DNA of 64,000 nucleotides from Brachycybe producta (GCA_036925085.1 JAUPFP010000008.1:2453957-2517956); one strand, 5' to 3'. Counted from the first letter of the stretch, positions 42,593 to 55,361 are shown. Numbers and translations: made by a program. The notes: generated from the sequence alone by a model not told the origin.

Positions 42593-45500
42593 TTAATAAG
42601 GAGGTCGTAAAAATTCATCAGTAATTGCGTCCGATGAAGTCAATCTGGAACCTGAACTTATAAAAACACCTTTTGAAAAAACTATCATTGATAAAAAAAA
42701 TTCAATTAAAGAGAATCGTTAGAATCACCTGAATTCACATTCAGTAAACTAGCGAGAAAGTTTACAAAGACAGAATCTGTACATCTCAGATAGTGACCCA
42801 GATTATCAGAAACTTCTGTTTGAAAATGAAACAAAAAAAGAAATACAACATTTGATATTGCTCAGGTAAAAATATCTACATTGAAAATTACAAAACCTCG
42901 TAAAGACAGAGGTTGTCCGATGAAACATTTGTATTTATCGGCAAATTTTCCTTTAGAAAGGCTTGCTGGTAATGGTCCTAAGATGTGGCACATCTTTGAA
43001 AAAATTTAACAAAAGTAAAATGAAAAGATTTGACCGTTTGAAAGAAAGTTTTTGTTTTACGAAGACACAAACCGAAGACAAGACGTCATCTTTCGTTTCT
43101 CCAGCAAAAAGTGGTTTTCCGAGATATAATTCGGCCAAGATACAACCAACGGACCACAGATCAATCGGGAAATTGATTTCAGCTCCAAGAATCACCTACG
43201 AACAAAATTGGAATTTAAAAAAAAATCTCAAATGATTAGATTAATTGTATCATGACCGACTTCTGGCGCTCTGTAAATCAATGTCTGTATTTCGTAATCT
43301 GTTTCGTAAAGAGCAATTTCATCCAATGTGTTGCGAATGGCGTTTCCAAAATCAACGAGCCTCAAATCTAAGTTGCCGTTTTTATTAGCTAATTATTGAG
43401 AAGAGAAGAGAATATTTGTCATACAAGATGGTGAATCGCATTGACAAATTATTTAAAGAGTCAATTAAATTTTACCATCTATTAAAAGAATGTTTTCTGG
43501 TTTCACATCAGCATGAATTATATTTTTGCCATGTAGAAAACACAATGCGTTCAAGATATTGATTGCAACTTTCTTCAGGCCAACGATACTCTTTAATATA
43601 AAATAAGAATCATTATATTAGTAATTTATTAATGTGATTTCAAATCACAACAACCTGAATAACGCTTACCTTCATTCCCATTAAACCACGCTGATTAAAT
43701 ATTGTTATTAATGGGGTTGGATTCAAAGGTTCAAATACTAAACAGTAGTGATCTCCAAAATGGAACAAATTCTGAAATGGAACCGAATAATCATTGTTGA
43801 TTATTATTATTGACAAAAAAAAATCAATGAAAATGATTTCTACTACAAATATTAAAAAAATATTATTTTATTTGTTTAAATAATATTTATTAAAATATTA
43901 TTACGAAGAGGACACCATGGACCTGGTTGAAATAATATACATACATATATTTTTGTTGTACTAAATATCAAACAATTCAATATTTTGTTAAAATACAATA
44001 GTGAGTCATTATTTTTCGAATTATATTCTGCTAATTTTTAGCTTTTTTGTAGACCTCAAGACTAAAACTGATTAAGTACATTAAATGTAAAAGTATTCAC
44101 TAAAATAATTTACAATCTATAAATAATATTTGTTAAACTATTAATTAGTTTATTTTTTAAAAAAGACTGGCTCAAACGTCGCCTCGCATACGAACCATTA
44201 AAATATTTAAATAAAAGTTTACTTTCAAATTGAGATAATAAACTGAAATAATTTCAATATACGATATTATCGTAATATTTTAGGAAATAATCTTATTGAT
44301 CGAAAAAAGCATAATTTATTGGATTATTCTTAATAAACTAGTGGGGTAACCGGTCATAAATGACAGGAGCAAAATTCACAGGCAATTGTGCACATGCGCG
44401 TCTTTTTTTCCTTTTTTTACTCCTTTCGTTTCAATTTCAGTCACCCCCTCCCACTTTTCTCTCTCTCTCTCTCCCCCTTCTACACTTTCCAACCTTTTCC
44501 CCTCACTCCCTCCCACTTTTCTCTCTCTCTCCCCCCTTCTACACTTTCCAAAAGAAGAAAATCAACATATAGTTGACCTTAAGAAAAAAAAAAACGGTTC
44601 ATTTATTCAAATTTATATAAATTCCGACGTGCTTCAAGGGTTTTGTACAGTGTTACTCCACACACACATACATATATACACAGACCTGGAATATTATATA
44701 TATAATTAGTTTTCTTAGCTGCATATATTAATTACATTCTATTTGTAGCGCGCGACGTTTGAGGCACTTTTTATATCCTGATATACCAATCTAGCACCCA
44801 TAAATTTACAATTATTAATAATAATGTAAATGCAATATATTGTCAATAAAGAAATGTAATAATTTATGTGCAATGTCACTAAAATTGATTCTAAATATTT
44901 GCTACACTCCTCTCCCTCTCTACATTATAAAAAAGTTGTAATAAAAAACGGATGAAATTTAAGATATTACAGATGAAAAGAAATAATATTCAATAATAAA
45001 AAAAAGATACACACTCGAACAAAAAAAAAGCTGTAACATATGACCTCATAGAGTGAGAGATAGACCAACAATGAAGGTAATAACACTAATAAAATATATA
45101 AGAAGCAGAGAGAGATTATTTATAATAATTTAATAAATAATCCATCAAAAATGGACAGTAGTAGCAAAAAAAAAAAAAAATAAGAGTGAAAGTAACTACT
45201 GTGAGTGGTGGCCTCATCACGATGACATGAAAGAATTTCCAAAATATGAAAACTCATTCAGTCAATATAACAACAACATAAGGGCATCATCATCATCATC
45301 ATCATAGAATTTGTGACTGACAAAATTATATTATAGTAAGGATGGTTGAGGCAACACGAATAAAAATAAAATAACAAGACAACTATAAGTAGCCCACTGT
45401 TCAAAATAATACCACATTTTTACTGAACACACATCTACTACTAATAAAACTACACTCATCTTTCAAACAACAAAGATAAAATAAATAATAAATAAAGTGA

Positions 45501-47199
45501 CCCATGTATACAAAAAAAAAAAAAATAGGGGAGAAGAAGATGAATAAAATCCCGATGACAAATCACCTCTCTCTCTCTCTCCTCCATATTTGTACCTAGA
45601 CACAATTATTAAATAGCTTTTATGGTAATATATATACAGAGAAAAAAACATGATCAAAACTGTTTTTCCCTTTCTCTCTCTCTCTCTCTCTCTCTCTCAA
45701 TCCCTCTCTCTCTCTCTCTCTCAATCCCTCTCTCTCTCTTTCTAGATATGAAAACAAAAAATTACATGGAATATTGCAAAAGGATTATTATGATAAAAGG
45801 ATGGATTGGATCACGCCTATTTCCAAAAAAAAAACATCCATTTAATGTGTCACCTCAAAAAACAGCAACAACAACAACAGCAGTGCTATAGTAAAAAAAA
45901 AACCCCCCTTCAAAATCATGATGAGGCAGATTTCACAGAATAGGCATTCAAATGTTATTATGAACCCTTATTTCACCCCCAAATGTAAGCAACTATCTTC
46001 AGAAACGACATCACTGTTGCCATATTTTTATTTTTTTATTTTTCTTTCATAAAATTTTATTAAAAAAGTAAAAAAAATGTTCAAATTTCTGAGATTCCAG
46101 AAGTGGCCAACGTCTATCTTTAGGAACTTCGCACGCAGACCACGTATAGGTGGTTGATAATGTCGCAATTTGCTGGGCAATGTAAAAAAATAAACCTTAA
46201 AGCGGCGATCACATGGGTAATATTTGAAGTAAGATTCACTGCAATGTGTCCTTAAATTATTTGCAATTGCAAATGTGATAAATTACTCTTGAAAGATTTT
46301 CAAGTGGTTTCTTGCACAACACTTTACAGAAAATGCTCCTCTTCAGTATTTTGTGAAAACAATTTACAGCAATATTTGACTTGTTTCTTGCACGGAATCT
46401 TGCAAGTAAAATAGCCAGTGTAATAACAACACACAGGTGACAACTCAACTTCATTTTGAAATCGAAATCGACCACCAAAAGTGGTCTGTGTGCCAAGGTC
46501 CTTTATTAGTACTGTTGTTTCATTCCAAAGCCAATTTCTTGTAACGAAGTCATATTTCTGACTTTTCCCCTCATTAATCAGGATTTTTTTTTAATTCTTG
46601 AATTTCCTTTTAGTTTTTAATGCTTTTTGGGACTTATAGAGATTTTAAAAGAAATATATTCAGATTATTTTCAACTAATTGAAGACTGCTAAGACACTGC
46701 TAATTATTTGTAGTTTTTTTAAAAAAGAGGTAAGAGTAAAAACGAGTGAAAAATTAATTTCAATTTGTTCTTTACCAACAACCTGATGATTGAAGGAACC
46801 ACCGTAACAGAAGCAGCAGCAGCGCCATTCAAAGAATTGCTTAAGTGAACATCTCTTAAAAGATCAGCCTCTTGACCACCAACAATATAATGGTCAGAAT
46901 TGAGAATTTTTATGATGACCAATTTCTCAGCTCTAAAAAAGGTGTCCTATTAAAAAAAAATACATAAAATCGAATGTTTTCATTTCTTCTTATTATTATT
47001 ACTATTATTATGATAGAAAAAAGGGGTTAAAACATCCATCAAAACTACACCTGAGCACTTATGACAATAGCCGTTTGACCAGATCCAACCACACTAATAA
47101 AACGATAACGTCCAGCCAACAAAGGCATTTTTTGCCATGGAACAAAACGCGTATTTCCATATTCATCATCATATGTGGTCATATTTTCATTCGGACCAT
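42593..47199 (-). CDS. HIPK/DYRK-like Ser/Thr kinase (5' partial)
   Basis: Nine exons found, 5' to 3': 47051-47199, 46776-46946, 43670-43771, 43476-43590, 43261-43388, 43073-43195, 42897-42993, 42729-42815, 42593-42681; at least 353 aa. The first begins mid-codon, so one or more 5' exons are missing. A full kinase core is visible: glycine loop [10 protein letters not shown], Lys in VIIKIL, catalytic loop [11 protein letters not shown] (HAD instead of HRD, as in HIPKs), DFG in [29 protein letters not shown], and subdomain [16 protein letters not shown]. The activation segment has [13 protein letters not shown], with a Tyr before the APE as in the DYRK/HIPK group. There is almost nothing after the kinase domain. 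All catalytic residues are present, so it should be active. The exact subfamily is not clear to me. Confidence 0.85.
43772..46775 (-). other. 3 kb kinase intron, simple-sequence rich
   Basis: The intron separates the N-lobe exons from the rest. It holds CT-rich stretches (44440-44545, duplicated CTCCCACTTTTCTCTCTCTC; 45665-45740, with AATCCCTCTCTC units), AT-rich DNA, a short CAT run at 45285-45305 and a foldback at 46133-46496. No exon was recognised. Confidence 0.6.
46133..46496. mobile_element. Foldback element with GCACGCAGACCAC ends
   Basis: GCACGCAGACCACGTATAGG at the left pairs with the right end CCAAAAGTGGTCTGTGTGC. A subterminal GCGGCGATCACAT segment, with ATTTGCAATTGCAAATGTGA inside, is also seen at 57390-57580 in reverse, and a broken copy of the same ends occurs around 17876 next to MITE copy D. 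Confidence 0.7.
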
Positions 47200-47289
47200 C
47201 TAATAAAAAATAATAACAAAACCATCACTGTCATTAGAAACGATGTGAAATTAACATTTTATACAGAATCAAAACATTCCTGTCGTTTT

Positions 47290-48025
47290 AATGGGGCGAC
47301 TGAATAAGCGCCAAATTGAACAAACGCCAAACTGAATAAGCGACAAATTGAACAAACGCCAAACTGAATAACCGCCAAATTTTTGGCTTTTATTCAGTTT
47401 GGCGTTTCTTCCATTTGGCGCTTATTCAGTTTGGCGTTTGTTCCATTTGGCGCTTATTCAGTTTGGCGTTTGTTCAATTTGGCGCTTATTCAGTTTGGCG
47501 GTTATTCAGGTTTTTTGTAAATTGTGATGGTCCAAATATTGTGAGCTTTTATAGACGTCAGACTGTGCAGATTTACAGCTAACCTAACCTAATCTAACCA
47601 ATCCTAACCTAACCTAACCAAACCTAACCAATCCTAACCTAACCTAACCTAACCAAACCTAACCTAACCTAACCAAACCTAACCTAACCTAACCTAACCA
47701 AACCTAACCTAACCTAACCAATCCTAAATTAACCTAACCAATCCTAACCTAACCTAACCTAACCATGTGTTTATCACATTTTGGCGGTTATTCAGTTTGG
47801 CGCTTGTTCAGTTTGGCGTTTGTTCCATTTGGCTTTTATTCAGTTTGGCGTTTGTTCCATTTGGCTTTTATTCAGTTTGGCGTTTGTTCCATTTGGCTTT
47901 TATTCAGTTTGGCGTTTGTTCCATTTGGCTTTTATTCAGTTTGGCGTTTGTTCAATTTGGCGCTTGTTCAATTTGGCGCTTATTCAATTTGGCGCTTATT
48001 CAATTTGGCGCTTGATCAGCGCCAC
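47290..48025. repeat. Foldback minisatellite with (CCTAA)n telomere-like core
   Basis: The left part has units such as AAGCGCCAAATTGAACAAAC in one orientation (47298-47385), then inverted units GGCGCTTATTCAGTTTGGCG (47385-47510). About 190 bp of CCTAA repeats with AACCAAACC and AACCAATCC variants follow (47578-47765), then about eight more TTCAGTTTGGCGTTTGTTCC units to 48020. The FGxxSIW-type ORFs here are artefacts. Confidence 0.9.
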
Positions 48026-48044
48026 CGTTTTAATGTGTAAAATG

Positions 48045-48395
48045 CCCTTCGAACTCTGGTTAGGGTTATGGTTGTCTTTCAAAAGCAACATTAAGAGAAA
48101 CTTGAATATAATTTATAGAAACTAGAAGGGGTAGCTCAATTAAATAAAAGGTATTTTCATATTGATATCTTTCAAAATAAATTTTTTTGATGTTCACTTT
48201 GAAAATAACCCAATTTTAAACAGATGATATTTTTAATTTTTATTTATGAAAAAATGTTTAATTTGAAATAAATTAACATGAAAATATTTTCTTGATTGAT
48301 TGAGCTACCATTCTAGTTTCTAACACATTTTCAATTTTCTTTATAGTGTTTGCTCTCAAAACTGCCGAATAACCAGCATTTGAAAATCAGCTGTT
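48045..48395. mobile_element. AAACTAGAA-family foldback
   Basis: The left end CGAACTCTGGTTA pairs with GAATAACCAGCATTTG at the right. The core is TTATAGAAACTAGAAGG with GGTAGCTCAATT, and TTGAGCTACCATTCTAGTTT with CTAACACATTTTCAATTTTC. Confidence 0.7.
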
Positions 48396-48399
48396 CAAC

Positions 48400-49177
48400 A
48401 TGATAATAATAATAAAATAAGCCATTTTTGCAGAAAAAAAAGTTCATCTCCAATTGAGTCATGCGTTAAACGTTACATTTAAATGTAATAAAAGTAGCAA
48501 CAAATATATTTGTATTTTTTATTCTTTGGTCCTTTTTCATTTCATTTGATAGTAATCGAGTGGAAAAGAAAAGAAGTTTGACAATTCAAAAGGACATAAA
48601 ACCCGTTTTCTTAGAAGATGAAGAAAGAATAAGAAAATATAAATAAAATGAAGGAAAAGAAGAAGGTTTTTTAAACGAAATTTCCATTGGTCAAGCGGTC
48701 ATCAACAAGATGGACACAGAATATAGTCAAGTCATTCAAAAGATCATACTGTCATCATTGTTGAGATGAAATCTATTTCATCCTCATCCTGTCATTTTAA
48801 ATAAAATGTTTTACAAACTTTGATATAAGGTACCAACAATTTTGGGTCTCTCTCTAAATGACAACACAAAACAGTTTAAAGTTGTGTCTTGAGTAATAAA
48901 AATTCTTATTTAGAAAAAAAAAATAATCCTTCTACTGAATTGTCATCCCTATCCCTCAATATACAAGTAGAAAATATAAACGAAGAAGAAAAAAAATCAT
49001 AGTATTGCAATTTACAGCCTCAAAATAGTCATTTTAACACAATTTACAAAACGAATAAAAGTAATTCTTTTCTGTCTGAAATGAACCTAAAGTCCGGTCC
49101 GAGATGACCATTATTACAGTTTACTCCTTTTCTACCAACTTGTGAATTGAATAACAAAATTACATGTAACGACTATG

Positions 49178-49211
<34 letters not shown>

Positions 49212-49320
49212 AAAACATCATTTCCAAAAAGCAACAGCCAACAGTTTAATGCTCTGGTCATGTCTAACTGGCATATGGCTAACGATTTAAGAGGATAAGT
49301 GGCGCAAGCTGTGCCATTTT
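48400..49320. other. Upstream flank or intron of the kinase gene
   Basis: AT-rich DNA with an interrupted GA tract at about 49177-49212. No exon, RNA gene or other repeat was recognised. Confidence 0.5.
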
Positions 49321-49321
49321 A

Positions 49322-49672
49322 ATGGGGGGCCAACTGGGCCCTGGCCCAGGGCCTCCGTCTAAACTAGGGCCTCAGTCAGTCATTTGTCACTATTTTCTGT
49401 ATTTTTAAATCTTTAATTTCAATTTACCCGACATCAAAAACATTTTTACTATTTTAAAAAATAGGCCTATTCACTTATGTGATTTACTTCATAAAAGTCT
49501 TGTTCCAATATATACAATGGAAATCATCATGGAATCATCAATACTTTTTATATATAAGAACACTGGTTCCTTGGGGGGAAAAAATGAGTTTATTTGTAAG
49601 GTATGGTTGGGGGCCTCAAATAAATCTTGTGCCAGGGGCCACAAAAGACTTAAAGACGGCCCTGGGCGCAAG
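49322..49672. repeat. Interspersed repeat with GGGCCC-rich inverted ends
   Basis: GGGGGGCCAACTGGGCCCTG at the left and TTAAAGACGGCCCTGGGC at the right are GC-rich in an AT-rich setting. GGGGCCACAAAAGACTTAAA and GTGCCAGGGGCC resemble the block at 10260-10560, which also has GCCGTCTTAGGGC. Confidence 0.6.
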
Positions 49673-49800
49673 TAGGAATGACCAGAAGCCATTGCAAGAA
49701 AACAATGGAATAGAACTCTTGATACTGTATTTTGTCCTTAAATTTATGGAGAGAAAAAAAAACACCTCTTTAAAAATAAATTTTGTAAAAAAAAGTTTCT

Positions 49801-49873
49801 CGCCCGATGGGGGACTTGAACCCACGACCCTTGGATTAAAAGTCCAATGCTCTACCGACTGAGCTAACCGGGC
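49801..49873 (-). tRNA. tRNA-Lys(TTT), copy 1
   Basis: 73 nt. The acceptor stem GCCCGGT pairs with ATCGGGC; D arm TAGCTCAGTCGGTAGAGC; anticodon loop CTTTTAA gives TTT; T arm TGGGTTCAAGTCCCC; discriminator G. No intron. In an ~330 bp unit repeated at the other tRNA-Lys copies. Confidence 0.95.
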
Positions 49874-50126
49874 TCTTGTTATAACATTTCCACTGTCAAA
49901 ATCACTGTAAAATAAATATCGTTTGTTTGGATCTTTGAGAAGTAATATTTGCGGAAGTGTGCCAAAACCATTTTTAAGTGCAGTTTGAATTGACTTATAG
50001 AAGAATTCAAGACTAAAATTCAAACTAGAAGAGTAAAACGAAGGTGAAAAGGCGAATTTCACAGTGATGTATGTCTTTTAAAATTAAAATTTTTATGGCA
50101 TAAAAATTATTAAAAAAACAGTTTTC

Positions 50127-50199
50127 CGCCCGATGGGGGACTTGAACCCACGACCCTTGGATTAAAAGTCCGAAGCTCTACCGACTGAGCTAACCGGGC
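50127..50199 (-). tRNA. tRNA-Lys(TTT), copy 2
   Basis: Nearly identical to copy 1 but the anticodon stem starts TCGGA instead of TTGGA, leaving one C-A mismatch, so function may be slightly weakened. Same flanking unit, 326 bp away. Confidence 0.9.
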
Positions 50200-52239
50200 T
50201 CCTGGGAACAAACACAGCAAAATAAATTTCATTCGTCTTTGTACACGAAAACCATTTTAAATCCAGTTGGGATTGACTTATGATACAAATTTCAAGATTC
50301 AAAAGAAATTACAAGAGTAAACGAAGAAACAAAAAGACAAATTCTACAATAATAACTTAAAATTAACTGTTATAACAGTTAGAAAAGGAATCAAATTTTA
50401 CATTTTTTGGATGAAAACGGGTGATCGCCTTTAAAAAAAAAAAAACCGCGATACAACGTTCATTTTTAACGATATCACCATAAGAATACCGCTTGTACCA
50501 CAGCTAATTAATGGAAGTGATTCTGAAATTATATACATTGGTAATGTGAGTTGTGTGCTTAATTATTGCTGTCAAATAGAATGCTAAAAACTCAAGAACT
50601 TTTTCATAGATAATTTCACGTAAAAGTTGATGAGTTTAGCACTAGCTTTGACTTAACAATCCTTTAAAAATTAACGAGTAAGACCAAGATGACGTCAATT
50701 TAGACTGTCCTTGCTATTATCTACTACAATAATGCACTCCTTCTCATCAGTCTCACGTCATCAGTTTTCTCTTAACTTTTTTTCCATAATATATGTAGAT
50801 GTGTAGTTGACCAGAGCATAATTCTTCTGTACACAAAGTTTCAAACTTTATTAAGTGTTTATACTAGCAGAAAGGACCCAAGTTTCTTTTGCACATTTAG
50901 AAAGGGCTTTATATGCCAATATGTTATGTTGTTTACTCAATTCTTGTTGATAAAACCGTCTCCAATGACCGGAAGTCCAGTTAAACGATGGTCATTTGGA
51001 CAGAGAACTTAAGAGAAGAAGAAAAAAAAAAAAAAAACTCCAACACTTTATATAAGAAGAGAAAAAAAAAATGGTTTCCATTAATATTATATGCCATAAA
51101 AATGTAGCTCAAGCATGCAATTGAATTAATTATACCATCACTCAATTGTGATGGTCAAAACACTGAAGAAGGATTGTCCGTCCGATTAATGGTAATAATG
51201 CAAAAGGTAAAAACACAGTCGTAAAGATGACCAGAAGAAGACGAAGAAAGAAAAAACAAGCATTTTCTTTCTGTTTTTCATCCTTTTAGAAAACAAACCA
51301 TTTTCTTAACTTCCTATAAGCATAAGACTCATTTTTAATAAGTTATTTCAATAACATTAATAACAAATAGGCGGTGATTCTCTTGGGTTTTTTTTTCTCC
51401 TCTTCTTCTTCTTCTTGTTTTGCTAAATGTCCGGCTAAAATGACCACTCAACAAAAACAAAAGCGAAAAAAAAAAATAATAATTCCCCATTTAATACACC
51501 TAATGGTAGATAGCGAGTTGGTTTGTTGGCAAAATATAATAAAAAAATATATATTGGGATATTGTAATGTATTAAGAACATAAAAATGTGTTAGAAAACT
51601 ACTCAACATTGAAAGAAATGGTCAACAACTTGGAGAAAAACTGGACACTAAAAGAAGACTTCAGAAGAAGAAGAAAAAACAATGTGCTATAAAAAAATTA
51701 TTTTATAGGAAATTCAAACTGGAAATCTGCGCTCCCAAAAAAACCACGAAAGAAAGTAGAAAATGTCGCTATAAAAACAGAAATGGAAAATAAACATAAA
51801 AATTCATTTCTTTGGCCCTGTTTCCATTTTGGTGAAAATATGGTTTTAAATTAGGAGAGAAAAAAAGCACAAATAATAAGCTCCAAAAAAAAAGAAGGTT
51901 CAACGTAAAGTTCAAATAATTTCAACTAGCTGAATTTGTTTTCAACTTGCGATGGTCACCATTGTCAGATAAGTCGCCATTGTCGTCAGTCGCCATTGTT
52001 AGATAAGTACTTTTTGGTTTTAATGAGTTTCTTTCTATCAGAATATAACTAAGCACTGTATTACCATTCTAGTTATTTGCGCCTCTATTTCCGCGCTCTG
52101 AGCTTTGCGCCGGAGACTAGTGTCTCATTCGCCTAATACCTAGTACACACCTGATAGTTTAAATGCATTTAAATAATAAACGTGTTCTACAGAGCCCTCT
52201 GTGAAGGACAAACGAACAATCTATCAAATTCAATTTATT
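50200..52239. other. Non-coding spacer after the minus-strand tRNA-Lys pair
   Basis: About 2 kb of AT-rich DNA with poly-A and GAAGAA runs. I found no exon, RNA gene or foldback. Confidence 0.5.
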
Positions 52240-52385
52240 CAGTTAATTAATCTCAAAATATTTGACTTAATACTTAAATATAATATATAAACTATTGACA
52301 AAATATTGATTTAGTATTTCAATTTAAAATATTAATAATAAAAGTCAATTTTTATTTGAGTTCATGTCCTTAACTGGATTCCGTA
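52240..52385. repeat. Interspersed repeat, copy 2 (inverted relative to 34199)
   Basis: Reverse-complement match to 34199-34340, ending CCTTAACTGGATTCCGTAT. Immediately downstream, 52395-52485, is a palindrome around ACACACATGAGTTAAATGAA and TTCATTTAACTCATGTGTGT. Confidence 0.75.
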
Positions 52386-53324
52386 TAAATCACCTTGTAC
52401 ACACACATGAGTTAAATGAATTTAAATTAAATGTGTTTAACATTTAATTTAAATTCATTTAACTCATGTGTGTGTGTACAAGGTTTTCGTAGAAACGAGA
52501 ACTATAATTAGTGTAATACCCTGTGCACACACGAGTTTTAGCATTTTAGCATTTCGTTTAATTAATCACTCATCGTTTTAGGTAATTAATTTAAATTAGA
52601 TGTAGGTTAGAATTAACTATAGTTTTATCTGAAAATGACATCATAGTAAACTGCCATTTTGTTCATGTTGAAATTTTGGACAGTTTAATAATTTTCGTCA
52701 GATGGAAACAGGGCCTTATCTATACATTGTGTGAAAAAACAAACAAACAAAAGCAATGAAAACTAAAGTTTCCAAACTAAACTCACATTTAAAGATTCAT
52801 TTTTATAACAGAAATAAAAAATGGCAAATGGTGGCATAGAAAATGAAAGATGGTGGGCTAAAAGCAATCATATAGATAAATAATTTTAAAAACCTCCCAA
52901 AAAAAAATGTATGAATCCCAATTATGATAAAAGAAAATACCCACAAAAAAAACAGATTTCGAAACTAAAAACCCAAAATCAAATAAATTCAAGTTTACTT
53001 TTCAGAAATGAGCCACTTTTTTCCACTCATAAAATATGGCAATTTGCATAACTATGCAAATTTGATCAAATCTCTTATATACACTTTTATATGCAAAACA
53101 AAAACGTACAAACAAAACACAAGATTATCAAGAATATTTCTTTAAATTGGGCCATTTTAGTAGTCAAATCTCGTTATGCTTTTTGTGTTTTGAAAGCAAT
53201 TTCTTCAAAATTCTTGTTCAACCACCCCCCCCCCCTCTCCACACATCATAATATTCAATTAGGAAATGAATTGAAAGTTTCAAAATAAAACTTTTTCTGA
53301 CATTTTTAAGAATTATTTTCCTGA

Positions 53325-53375
53325 CTACCTCTCTCTCTTTCTCTTTCTCTCTATCTCTCTCTTTCTCTCTATATG

Positions 53376-53408
<33 letters not shown>

Positions 53409-53778
53409 TTATCTTTCTTTCTTTCTTTCTCGCTCTCTCTTTTTCTATCTCTCTCTCCCTCGCTCTTTATCTCTCTCTTTCTCTCTATCTCTCTTTTTTT
53501 CTCTCTCTCTCTTTATCTCTCTCTCTTTCTCTCTATCTCTCTTTCTCTCTCTATCTATCTCTCTCCCTCTCTCTTTATATATATCTCTCTTTCTTTCTCT
53601 TTATCTCTCTCTATATCTCTCTTTATATCTCTCTCTTTCTTTCTCTCTCTATATATATCTCTCTCTTTCTCTCTTTGTATCTCTTTCTTTCTTTCTCTCT
53701 CTCTCTCTCTCTCTAGCTCTCTTTCTCTCTATCTCTATCATTATCTCTCTTTCACTCTATCTATCTAGCTCTCTCATT
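53325..53778. repeat. CT-rich (CTCTTT/CTCTAT)n minisatellite
   Basis: About 450 bp of CTCTCTTT, CTCTCTAT and TTTATCTCT variants. The Ser/Leu-rich ORF through it is an artefact. Confidence 0.95.
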
Positions 53779-54234
53779 ATAAATGTGAGCTTCAAAAAAG
53801 GGACTTAAAACGTTATTCAAAATTCATGATTATATATATCACCCACCACACAATTGTTCAACAACAACAAAAAAGGCTTTTAAATGTGCTTTTTCAAAAT
53901 AAGAAATCCTGAAAAAGGTGTAAATTTATAGTCACTGAGAGAAGAGGTTAACTGCAGGTCAACACCAAAAAACGGAATGGGTTGTAAATTGTATTAGTAT
54001 CAGATTTATAGTCCAAGTGATAACAACAAAAGAAATACATCAATTTAGACAAATTGAACACCAAAATGAGACATAAATAAGAGTTGTTCAGAAAGAGAGA
54101 CACTCTTATTTGGTAACAACTACTAACAAGTGTGAGGAGGCTCCAATTGAGAATCAAAACAATTAAATCATTTAAATTTCAAAAACGTTTCCCCTTTGCA
54201 TATTACATATTGCGAACGTTTTTTCAGCAGAAAC

Positions 54235-54510
54235 ATTACGAAAAAATTCAAAGTGTTTTAAAAACTAGAATAGTTGGTGATATTGTATTAAAGTTAAAAC
54301 AATTTTAGTGATAATATCTTTCAAAATAAACATTTTTATGACAGTTTGAAAAAGGCGAAAATAGTTTTTAATGAAATATCAATGGAGAAATCCAAAAAAC
54401 GGATCATTTTCAAAACTGCTATACAATATTTTATTTTTTAAGATATTCTCATGAAAAAAAAAAAACTTTTAACATAATCTTTTACCATTCTAGTTTTGAA
54501 AACAATTTAA
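54235..54510. mobile_element. AAACTAGAA-family foldback (diverged)
   Basis: AAGTGTTTTAAAAACTAGAA on the left, AATATCTTTCAAAATAAACA in the middle and CCATTCTAGTTTTGAAAACA on the right. Confidence 0.6.
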
Positions 54511-55270
54511 TTTTGTTCTCATAATGTTTTTTATTTTTTAAAAAAACCCGTTCTCTTGACGTTTTTGAGTACAGATTTTTATAGAAAACGTCTATGGAGC
54601 ATATAGCATTCGCAACTGCTGTAGCGCACCGTAAGAAGGAGAAGAAAAAAAGCCAAAATAAATATCTATAAAGCAACCTTAAATTATACAAATTTATTGC
54701 AGATAACAAAAAAAAAAATACAAATCGCAATGGATCAAATAATTTATTCATTTTATGATGTTTTCAGGATGCAAAATCAAATAAGATTAGAAGAAAGAAA
54801 AAAGAAAAAAACAAGACAGAAAGAGAAAATCTAGATTTATAAGCTAATTTGCATATTCACCAATTTGGTTGATCCTTCTAATTAGAGAAAATTGAACTAA
54901 GCAAAAAATAAGGATGAGGAGAGGGTTTAATAAAATGAAGGAAAAAAAAAAAGACATCTCTCAATCTGAAAGTGTTTAATATTCTCTCTCTCTCTCTCTT
55001 TGTATCTTACACACTAAAAACACGTTTAATTAGACCTTCACTCTATCAACCATGCACAAAATAATTGACATTTCTTAATCAGTAACCCTCTAATAATAAA
55101 GACCTATTTCATCGTAATTTGCATAAATATCACTGCATGGGCCCTTTGATTTTTAGTTATATGTGTTTTTTTAAGTGTATGTGTCAAAGGTATCAGTAAA
55201 ATGTATTGCACGAGTTTAAGAGTCACATTTCAATATCCATAATGTGATCATATAATATTCGAATATAATT

Positions 55271-55274
<4 letters not shown>

Positions 55275-55359
<85 letters not shown>
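55275..55359. repeat. (TA)n microsatellite
   Basis: About 42 uninterrupted TA units. Length is likely variable and hard to assemble. Confidence 0.95.

Positions 55360-55361
<2 letters not shown>

Noticed and set aside
47765..48125. ORFs with FGxxSIW-type repeats in three frames
   Set aside because: They are frames of the GGCGCTTATTCAGTTT minisatellite; no splice context or similarity.
53373..53768. Ser/Leu-rich ORF
   Set aside because: Translation of a CT-rich simple repeat.
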